A stretch of 57,693 nt of DNA from assembly GCA_021775835.1 (NCBI GenBank), contig JAJFHC010000270.1, positions 1 through 57,693 of the forward strand. Reading direction: 5' to 3'. Shown piece after piece: positions 26,307 through 33,105 of the stretch (positions are counted from its first letter, which is position 1; every line of letters starts with the position of its first letter). This DNA is from Hyphomicrobiales bacterium (GTDB lineage: Bacteria > Pseudomonadota > Alphaproteobacteria > Rhizobiales > JAJFHC01). A program made the position numbers and the translations under genes. The notes beneath the pieces are model-generated. The model did not search any database. It saw only the letters and a program-made list of their open reading frames with translations, and had not been told where the DNA came from.

Positions 26307-26370
26307 TTATTTCTCCGTGCACTCCTATCTTGCGATTACTTATTTGCTATGATCACTTAGGAGTGATTCA

Positions 26371-26733
26371 ATGTCGAGCAAGCAAACACCAACAAATTCA
26401 CGTACCGGGGCTGGTAACGAGGGGACTGGAGCCTCTGTTGGTGCAAATGGCGACGCATGTGATTTGCTTATCGACGTGGACCTCGAAGGCGTGCGACTAC
26501 CCCGTTTAGCGCGACTTAAGATTGGCGACCCTCTCCGAGTGGAGCTCAGGGCCGAAGGGCAGTTCCCCACTGTCATCTGCGTGGATGCCGAAGGCGAGAT
26601 CGTAGGCGCTTTATCGGCGTTCCTAAACTTGGCGCGTCTTATAAAATGCCTGAGGGACGGCGTAAATTATCAAGTGGAGGTCACGCAGATACGGCCAGGT
26701 GGATGTCATGTGGTTGGAAACCGTGTGCCTTGA
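26371..26733 (+). CDS. Small beta-rich protein, paralogue of the 28513-28860 product
   Basis: A 120-residue protein with a low-complexity N-terminus (residues 1-27) and a compact beta-rich domain: GDACDLLIDVDLEGV, LKIGDPLRVELR, FPTVICVDAEGEIVGAL, NLARLIKCLRDGVNYQVEV. A paralogue lies four genes in (28513-28860), with GD.CDL, VVC, G.VVG.L.AF and RLI.CL..GV.Y conserved. The pattern recalls HIRAN-like small beta-barrels, but I do not claim it. It starts after a good RBS (TAGGAG) and ends overlapping the next ATG by one base (TGATG). Confidence 0.75.
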   Translation: MSSKQTPTNSRTGAGNEGTGASVGANGDACDLLIDVDLEGVRLPRLARLKIGDPLRVELRAEGQFPTVICVDAEGEIVGALSAFLNLARLIKCLRDGVNYQVEVTQIRPGGCHVVGNRVP

Positions 26734-27914
26734 TGATAGTAGCAGCTGGGCTCTACCGCGAAGAATGCATTCGGCCGACGTGGTCACGAATATTCGGCTC
26801 CGGAGGCAGAGCAGCTGCAACCGTTTCCCGGTTGTCACCTGGCACACGGCTTGTCGCATATGCGTGCGAGGACTGGGCCGACGACGCCGAGCACTCGATG
26901 GCGGCTTTCGGCGTGGCCGCCGAGCTCCAACCGATCCGAGAGGACATTGCGTTCCACTATCTCCATCCGCTCTCGCATGCAGAGCTCACTGGCGCGCCCG
27001 AAACACGTTACGAGTCCTTACGGGTTGCCGGGGAAACGGTGCTTCGATTCGGTTACGTCGAAGGAGATGCAGTGGTCGATGCAGGGAGAGCGGTCTTTGA
27101 TCCGCAGAATGCCGACGAAGTACGTAGTTTCAGGGAAAACGGTTCCAAAGCCGAAGTGCTGGCGATCGTCCTCAACGAAGTGGAGCTGAAACTCGCGACG
27201 GGCGACGCCGGTGAGGAAGGGGCTCGAGGACTTATGCAGCATTCCGGAGCATCCGTCGTCGTGATTAAACGCGGACCGTGGGGAGCGATTGTGGTCGCCG
27301 ATGGTCTGATCGCACACGTCCCTGCCTATGCGGCCAACGCAGTTTTCAAGATTGGCTCGGGTGACGTGTTCAGTGCGATATTTGCTCATCGTTGGGGCGA
27401 GGTGAACGAAGACCCAGTGGTAGCGGCTGACACGGCGTCCCGCGCAGTGTCCTCTTATGTGGAGACGCGAAGTACGCAAGTGGATCTTTCCCAGTTAACC
27501 ACAATCCTGCCACGACCAGAGCCTAATCCAGCGAGCAAGATCTATTTGGCAGCGCCATTCTTCACATTGGCCCAACGCTGGATGGTGGAAGAAGCTCGTA
27601 GGTGCCTCATGTCCCTTGGTGCGAAAGTCTTCTCGCCCATCCATGACGTCGGATCGTACGGGGATGCCGAATACATCGCCAAGCGCGACCTGAATGGATT
27701 GGAGGACTGTTCAGTCGTGCTGGCGTTGCTGGATGGCGACGACGCCGGGACCCTGTTCGAGGTCGGCCATGCGCATCGGCACGGCATACCCGTCGTGGCG
27801 CTTGCAGAATCGCCGCGTCCGGAAAGCCTCACCATGCTCCAGGGCACTGGTTGCACGATCGTGTCGGACTTCTCCACCGCCATTTACGAGGCGATCTGGG
27901 GAACTGCCCGATGA
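26733..27914 (+). CDS. PfkB-type kinase fused to a nucleoside 2-deoxyribosyltransferase domain
   Basis: A 393-residue two-domain protein. Residues 1-255 form a PfkB/ribokinase-like domain: FGSGGRAAATVSRL near the N-terminus, LNEVEL at 147-152, SVVVIKRGPWGAIVV, and KIGSGDVFSAIFAH with the catalytic base Asp211 of the GxGD motif. Residues 268-375 match nucleoside 2-deoxyribosyltransferases: KIYLAAPFFTLAQRWMVEE and DAGTLFEVGHAHRHGIPVV, with Glu343 at the nucleophile position. It could break N-glycosidic bonds of nucleosides and phosphorylate sugar or nucleoside. Start 26733 overlaps the previous stop and lines up with the paralogue at 28857; its stop overlaps the QueC-like ATG (ATGA). Confidence 0.85.
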   Translation: MIVAAGLYREECIRPTWSRIFGSGGRAAATVSRLSPGTRLVAYACEDWADDAEHSMAAFGVAAELQPIREDIAFHYLHPLSHAELTGAPETRYESLRVAGETVLRFGYVEGDAVVDAGRAVFDPQNADEVRSFRENGSKAEVLAIVLNEVELKLATGDAGEEGARGLMQHSGASVVVIKRGPWGAIVVADGLIAHVPAYAANAVFKIGSGDVFSAIFAHRWGEVNEDPVVAADTASRAVSSYVETRSTQVDLSQLTTILPRPEPNPASKIYLAAPFFTLAQRWMVEEARRCLMSLGAKVFSPIHDVGSYGDAEYIAKRDLNGLEDCSVVLALLDGDDAGTLFEVGHAHRHGIPVVALAESPRPESLTMLQGTGCTIVSDFSTAIYEAIWGTAR

Positions 27915-28513
27915 AGGCCCTCCTGATGTCTGGTGGATTGGATTCCGCAGCGTTGGCGCATTGGCTGCGTCCCGAGGTCTGCCTCACCATTGATTACGGT
28001 CAGATAGCCGCCAAGGGTGAGTTTGCGGCATCTTCGGCCCTTTGCATTGCTATGGGGCTTGAGCATCGATGTATAACCGTTGACCTGTCCTCTCTGGGCT
28101 CGGGTTGCATGACGAATCGTCCGACGGCGCCAGAAGCGGCTGCGGCGGAATTCTGGCCCTACAGGAACCAAATGCTTGTTACTCTGGCCGCCATGATGCT
28201 GATGCCCGAAGGCGTCTCAGAGATCATGGTCGGGGCGGTCTCCACCGATCGGCATGCCGATGGCAAGGCGCCTTTCTTTCGAGCGATGGATCGTGTGCTA
28301 TCGCTTCAGGAAGGCGGTATCCATGTCAGTGCACCGGCGCGCCATCTCTCAACGCCGGCGTTGTTGCGCAAGTCAGCGTTCCCTTACGATCTTGTAGGGC
28401 TGACGTTCTCTTGCCACGTCCACCAGTTTGCGTGCGGTCAATGCGGTGGGTGCCTCAAGCATCGTGAATGCGTCGACACCGTCTATTGTAGAACGAATGA
28501 GCGGGTAGTTTGA
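27911..28513 (+). CDS. QueC-like 7-deazaguanine synthase-family protein
   Basis: A 200-residue member of the QueC family. Canonical QueC makes preQ0 from carboxy-deazaguanine with ATP and ammonia. The PP-loop is MSGGLDSAAL (Ser7-Ser12). WPYRNQMLV (Arg85-Asn86) is the family's PGRN site. The zinc cysteines are Cys168, Cys175, Cys178 and Cys181 (FSCHVHQFACGQCGGC). It is about 30 residues shorter than E. coli QueC and no queDEF genes are near, so a housekeeping queuosine role is unlikely. QueC homologues serve in Qat and type IV CBASS defence. It overlaps its neighbours on both sides. Confidence 0.9.
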   Translation: MKALLMSGGLDSAALAHWLRPEVCLTIDYGQIAAKGEFAASSALCIAMGLEHRCITVDLSSLGSGCMTNRPTAPEAAAAEFWPYRNQMLVTLAAMMLMPEGVSEIMVGAVSTDRHADGKAPFFRAMDRVLSLQEGGIHVSAPARHLSTPALLRKSAFPYDLVGLTFSCHVHQFACGQCGGCLKHRECVDTVYCRTNERVV

Positions 28514-28860
28514 TGGGAGGATACGCACCGGATCAGATCAAGAAGACGAAGGGAGGCGCTGCCCCACCGACAGTCGTTGGTGATGGCTGCGACCTCGCAT
28601 TCCAGACAGAGCTCGTGGGAGTGCAATCAAGCATCAGCGATGGGCTCAACAAGGATGATGAACTCGTGGTCAGCCTTCACATCCAAGGCAAGATCAGAAG
28701 TGTGGTCTGCGAAACTACTGCTGGTGCCGTCGTTGGTACCTTGGCTGCATTCCGGGGCTTGTCCCGGCTGATTGGTTGCCTGGAACAAGGCGTGGGATAC
28801 ATCGCCGTCGTCGAAACGGCATCTTTCTCCCGCTGCTCAGTCAAGGTGTTCCGTCGATGA
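28513..28860 (+). CDS. Small beta-rich protein with N-terminal Met-Gly-Gly, second paralogue
   Basis: A 115-residue protein: GDGCDLAFQTELVGVQSS, DELVVSLHIQGKIRSVVC, TLAAFRGLSRLIGCLEQGV. It is clearly related to the 26371-26733 product over its whole folded part. The start ATG overlaps the QueC-like stop (TGATG), and the N-terminus is MGGYAPDQ, leaving an exposed Gly after Met removal. In type IV CBASS the QueC-like enzyme has been reported to act on an N-terminal glycine of its protein partner, so this is a possible target (speculative). It overlaps the next gene by 4 bases. Confidence 0.75.
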   Translation: MGGYAPDQIKKTKGGAAPPTVVGDGCDLAFQTELVGVQSSISDGLNKDDELVVSLHIQGKIRSVVCETTAGAVVGTLAAFRGLSRLIGCLEQGVGYIAVVETASFSRCSVKVFRR

Positions 28861-30047
28861 TTTCCATTACAGGCGGTGTTTATGCCGAACGGTGCAAGTA
28901 TCCGGTTTGGGATCAGATCTACGGCTCCGGGCTGAGGGCCGCGATCGCCATGAGCGCTGTCTCGGATACGGTGCGGTTGCACGCTTACGTCCCCGACGAA
29001 TGGATGGAGGATGTCGAGACGACCTTGGCGAGTTTCGGTGTGACCGGGCAACTGCGCGTGTCGGATCACCAAATGACATTCGAATATCTGAATACCTTTC
29101 AGCCGAATGCGCTGCCTAAAGAACTGTCACCTCCCTATCCCGACCTGGTGGTGGAAGACGAGGTGGTATTGCGGTTCGGCATTCTGGAAGGCGGCGCTTG
29201 TGTCAAAGGCGATAGGGTGGTCTATGATCCGCAGTCGCCGAACGCGTCGTTCTATGACAACGGATCAACGGCCGGTTGCCTGGCGATGATTGTGAGCGGT
29301 CGCGAGCTCCTGAGTTTGGTCCCGTCCTACGCAAAGGAAGGCTCAGGCGACAAACCGGAGCGCCATATGCCTGACGAGGATGTTCTCCTTGCCGCAGTCG
29401 TCGCGCAACGCGATCTGCCTCAACCGCCGCAAGTTGTTTTGGTGAAGGACGGCCTAGGCGGTCTGATGGTTTTCCAAGGGGATCAGCCTGTTCGCGTCCC
29501 GAGTTATGCGGCCGAAAGTTTCTTCAGGATCGGCTCTGGCGACGTCACCGCTGCGGCATTCGCGCATGCTTGGGGCGAACTGGGTTGGGATCCTGTCGAT
29601 GCGGCACACTACGCCGCCTGCTGCACGGCACATTTCGTGGAAGGACCTCGCCTTCCACTCCCTAGCGTCACGGAGGCGTGCAAGCGAATGCCTAACATAG
29701 CTCGCCGCGGAGAGATCCGCATCGTGGGATTGGGCGACTTCGAATTGCAAGCATTGGTCCTCACGACGCGTTCATGGCTGAGTTACCTCGGCGGGATCGT
29801 CAGGCACGTCACATTTGGGTTGGATGGTCTCGACTCCAAGATCCATGAAGGCGTCGACCTATTGCTGGTCGGATCCCGGTGCTCGACTATCGAACTCGAA
29901 GCTGCTGCAAGAGCCGGTCTTCAGCCAACAGTGGTTTTCTGGGCCTCTGCCGAGGCAGATTCTTCAAGGGACTATTTTCCGGGTGCAGTAGTGGCCCGCG
30001 ACTATGCGACAGCACTTTATCATGTCATGAGAAGCCCGGAAGGATGA
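28857..30047 (+). CDS. Second PfkB-type kinase with degenerate C-terminal deoxyribosyltransferase-like domain
   Basis: A 396-residue paralogue of the 26733-27914 fusion. The N-terminal domain matches along its length: WDQIYGSGLRAAIAMSAVS, VVLVKDGLGGLMVF and FRIGSGDVTAAAFAHAWGE, with the catalytic Asp229 of GxGD. The C-terminal part (RIVGLGDFELQALVLTTRSW, then LLVGSRCSTIELEAAARAGL) resembles the other protein's deoxyribosyltransferase domain, but the nucleophile Glu position is Leu when the motifs are aligned (STIEL versus GTLFE), so that domain looks inactive. Gene order and overlaps imply a hetero-complex with the active paralogue. Confidence 0.8.
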   Translation: MISITGGVYAERCKYPVWDQIYGSGLRAAIAMSAVSDTVRLHAYVPDEWMEDVETTLASFGVTGQLRVSDHQMTFEYLNTFQPNALPKELSPPYPDLVVEDEVVLRFGILEGGACVKGDRVVYDPQSPNASFYDNGSTAGCLAMIVSGRELLSLVPSYAKEGSGDKPERHMPDEDVLLAAVVAQRDLPQPPQVVLVKDGLGGLMVFQGDQPVRVPSYAAESFFRIGSGDVTAAAFAHAWGELGWDPVDAAHYAACCTAHFVEGPRLPLPSVTEACKRMPNIARRGEIRIVGLGDFELQALVLTTRSWLSYLGGIVRHVTFGLDGLDSKIHEGVDLLLVGSRCSTIELEAAARAGLQPTVVFWASAEADSSRDYFPGAVVARDYATALYHVMRSPEG

Positions 30048-30820
30048 AACCACCGCAGTTCAGGGGCCGACCCGAAGAAGCAGCTTCTCGCAATTATCGC
30101 ACGACCAAGACTGGCAAGTCGCCGGAGGATTTCGTTCGGGAGGCTCATGACCGATGGATCGAGTTCATCGAATTCATTGATGCGCGTGCCCACACGCGAT
30201 GGGTGTTTCGAGGCAGCGCATCCCGTAATCATCTATTCGTGCCAACCGTAGGGCGGCAAGCCGCCACCTATTCCTATTTGAACGAGGAACGCCTTTTCCG
30301 CGCGTTCCAACGATCTGCGGACACGATGGTGGCTACACGTCCTCTGTCGGACTGGGATTGGCTGGCCGTTGCGCAGCACCATGGTCTACCAACTCGATTG
30401 TTGGATTGGTCCACCAATCCCCTAGTCGCCTGCTTCTTTGCCGTTGCGAGTTTTCCCATGGGAGGGGACGCCGTCGTGCATGCCTATAGCATTCCCGACG
30501 ATGACGTCATCGACCCGAATAAGAACGAAGATCCATTCTCCATCGACCGTGTCATGTTCCTGTTGCCGTCGAAATCGGTAGGCCGCATCATTAACCAACG
30601 TGGATTGTTCTCAGTGCACAATCAACCCAGCGTGCCTTGGGACCCACCGAAGATGAATGAGTTCATCATACCCGCGTCGATGCGGGCGCGGTTCCGGCGG
30701 GGACTGTTCAAGATGGGCATTGACCATAGTCACATCTATCCCGATTTGGGAGGCCTGTGCGAGACCTTGAAGTGGCGGTACGAAACCGGCATCGGCATCG
30801 GCGACCCAATGATCGGATGA
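30044..30820 (+). CDS. FRG-domain protein
   Basis: A 258-residue protein with the FRG domain (PF08867), named for its FRG motif: WVFRGSASRN at 53-62 and AQHHGLPTRLLDWSTNP at 110-126, followed by ACFFAV. The domain's activity is unknown, but it turns up often in phage-defence neighbourhoods, probably as an effector or sensor. Its ATG overlaps the upstream stop (ATGA), and the next gene starts 4 bases after its stop. A longer upstream start is possible (29879) but would run through the previous gene. Confidence 0.85.
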   Translation: MKPPQFRGRPEEAASRNYRTTKTGKSPEDFVREAHDRWIEFIEFIDARAHTRWVFRGSASRNHLFVPTVGRQAATYSYLNEERLFRAFQRSADTMVATRPLSDWDWLAVAQHHGLPTRLLDWSTNPLVACFFAVASFPMGGDAVVHAYSIPDDDVIDPNKNEDPFSIDRVMFLLPSKSVGRIINQRGLFSVHNQPSVPWDPPKMNEFIIPASMRARFRRGLFKMGIDHSHIYPDLGGLCETLKWRYETGIGIGDPMIG

Positions 30821-30824
30821 TAGG

Positions 30825-31154
30825 ATGGACCAGTTGAAAACTCTTCGAGAAAATATCATAGCAGCAGTGAAGGCCACAGAGCTCACGGAGACGGATGCCT
30901 GGCAAGCCCTGTCTGCGCTATCGTCGAACACATATGTCGACACGATCGAGACGTTCGACGACGAAGTTCGGATCGACGGTGACCGGTTCGAAGGTCCGTT
31001 GACATGGCACGTCACCCTCTACTATGGGCAGCATGCGTCCGAGGACGAGCTCATCATCTCAGACAGTTTCCCTGGGAGTTTCGAGGGACGTCTTGAGGAC
31101 GGGGTTCCATTGATTGAACGCATGCTGGCCGAGGTGTCATCATTCTATGAATGA
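30825..31154 (+). CDS. Small acidic protein ending the OGG/QueC operon
   Basis: A 109-residue acidic protein: a helical N-terminus (MDQLKTLRENIIAAVKATEL), then beta-rich sequence (TWHVTLYYGQ, ELIISDSFPGSFEGRL) and a terminal helix. No family is recognised. It lies 4 bases after the FRG gene and is followed by a gene-poor stretch and the IS110 element, so it ends the operon. It could be an immunity or regulatory partner of the FRG protein, but nothing in the sequence shows this. Confidence 0.7.
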   Translation: MDQLKTLRENIIAAVKATELTETDAWQALSALSSNTYVDTIETFDDEVRIDGDRFEGPLTWHVTLYYGQHASEDELIISDSFPGSFEGRLEDGVPLIERMLAEVSSFYE

Positions 31155-31634
31155 TGCTCGTATTGCGATATCGCGGTGTCGCCTACCAGTTATGTGGTGC
31201 TCAACGCTTTCATTGCCTGCGTGCTGGTATTGAACTGGACGATCACGCATGTCGGCTTCGAAGTTAGCATCCGGTGAGGGCCACACCGACCAGATGCCAG
31301 CAGGTGAGCCTTGTGAAGGCGGCCCCAATCCAGTCGTTCATGAAACGTGCAATGAATGACCGCTTCCCGCCCACAACGCCCGTGTCGCACACGGCCCTTA
31401 TGTATGTACCGGCTGCTGTTCGCAAATGATTTTTTGCATGTTCTCGGAAGTCGCTCATATGTATCCGGCCTGTTGATCGACACGCGGGTCGTGGCCTTGT
31501 TGGGACTACGCTCGCACCGTGATCTCATTAGCGGAAAGGTCTATGGTGACCGAAAGGGCCGTCAGATTCTGGGGGCGTATTTTTCCGTTCCATGCTTTCT
31601 ATCGTTCGCGAACTCCTTTGGATGATTGCTAACT
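31155..31634. other. Gene-poor stretch between the operon and IS110
   Basis: About 480 bases with only short unconvincing frames. The part next to 31634 should include the right end of the IS110 element, whose boundary I could not place. No transposase remnants or tRNA are visible. Confidence 0.35.
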
Positions 31635-32702
31635 TCAGATGCCAGCCATCACCTCATCTCGTTGTGCATCGAATGCCCTGCAGTTTCTCAAGACACTCCA
31701 TGCGATGCGTGCAAGTTTGTTGGCTAATGCAACAGCCAGCTTGTTGCGGTGCATTCGCTCGGCAGCCTTGCTGAGCCAATCCCCAAAACTGAACTTGGGC
31801 CAATTGTGTGGCCGCATCAAAATGACCTTCGCTGCCTGAACCAACAACATTCGCAAATAGCGACTGCCTCGCTTGGAGATTCGCCCAAGGATTGTGCGCC
31901 CGCCAGTGCTGTACTGCCGTGGAACCAGCCCAAGCCACGCTGCAAAGTCGCGTCCCCGATCAAACGCTTCACCTTGTCCGATAGCAGCAACCATCGCCGT
32001 GGATATCATCGGGCCGATCCCTGGGATCGTCATCACTCGAGCGCAATTTTCCTCAGTACGGCTGATCTCCTCAATCTCAAATGAGACTGCCTCAATACGT
32101 TCATCAAGTCCCAGCCAATCGCTGCGAAGGCCAAGCAGAATATTGCGCATGCGTGGTGATATCTCGTCACGCCGGTTCTCAAGAATCTCATCAAACGAAT
32201 TGTTTAATGCTCGCAATCCTCGGCGGACTGTGATGCCTTGTTCAATCAGAAACGCACGTATCTGATTGATCGTCGCGGTCCTGCGCGAGACCAATCGCGA
32301 TCGAACTCGATGCAAAGCCTGTAAATCAAGCTGATCCTGGGACTTCTCTGACACGGTTGGAAGATTGGGACGCAATGCCGATTCAGCGATTGCTTCCGCG
32401 TCGTTGTAATCGTTCTTCTGTCCCTTGATAAACGGCTTCACATAGATTGCCGGGATGATCCGTGGTTCAAACCCCAGACCTCGCAAGGATCGGCTGACAA
32501 AATGCGCACTCAGGCAAGCTTCCATACCGACAATACAGCGCGGCAGCTTCTCAAATGTCTGATTCAAGGCAAGTCGCTTGATCTTCTTTCGGAGCACCAA
32601 CTCGCCAGAGTTATCAAAGCCAACCAAGTGGAACGTGTCTTTACCGATATCAACACCGACAACAGCCAGGCCCTCTAAATCATCCAAACTTTTCATAGTC
32701 AT
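31635..32702 (-). mobile_element. IS110-family transposase gene
   Basis: A 355-residue DEDD transposase, apparently intact. The N-terminal RuvC-like part has AVVGVDIGKDTFHLVGF (first Asp), GMEACLSAHF (Glu) and KNDYNDAEAIAES (final Asp pair). The C-terminal Transposase_20 part has VMTIPGIGPMISTAMVAAI and FAAWLGLVPRQYSTGGR. Start 32702 follows AGGAGA. It splits the defence island between the OGG/QueC operon and the IetAS pair. IS110 elements recombine with a structured bridge RNA made from their non-coding end; the 32703-33105 flank is the candidate source if this is IS110 group rather than IS1111 group. Confidence 0.92.
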
Positions 32703-33105
32703 ATCAGCTTCTCCTGTTTCAAAACTAATCATCAAAGATTAGCCTACCGGGGGAAGCAACCGGTACATCCCATTACCGGACATTCGTGCTTTTTGCCGCG
32801 AACGTCGGCTCTTAGCCCTAACCCAGGCGTCAGTTTTCGGCGCAATATTACTGAGGAATGCTGAATGGTATGAGCGCTCGCGTGATCTCGTGCAGGTTTT
32901 CCTTCAGCGAATGTCTCTTCCTCTTGAGGTAATCCAACCAATCGGCCCTGCGCTTGCGATCAGTCGGAGTTCGGTATTCAATTGGTCGCCTCCTGACTTT
33001 CAATCGGTCGGCGTTGTTTGTTCAAAAAAGGCTGTTTCGCAAGCATCATCATCCAACCTGGCACACTACCCCCGTAGCAACGATCCGACAGGTCTGCGTA
33101 GGTGT
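32703..33105. ncRNA. Non-coding flank upstream of the IS110 transposase (candidate bridge-RNA region)
   Basis: The 400 bases upstream of the transposase start hold no gene. In IS110-group elements the left end upstream of the transposase encodes the bridge RNA. I did not define the element end or fold an RNA. The region just before the subtilase stop (about 33000-33105) could belong to host DNA. Confidence 0.3.

Noticed and set aside
25262..31154. Plain type IV CBASS or Qat locus
   Set aside because: OGG and QueC homologues are present, but there is no CD-NTase, effector ATPase or TatD-like gene, so neither name fits.
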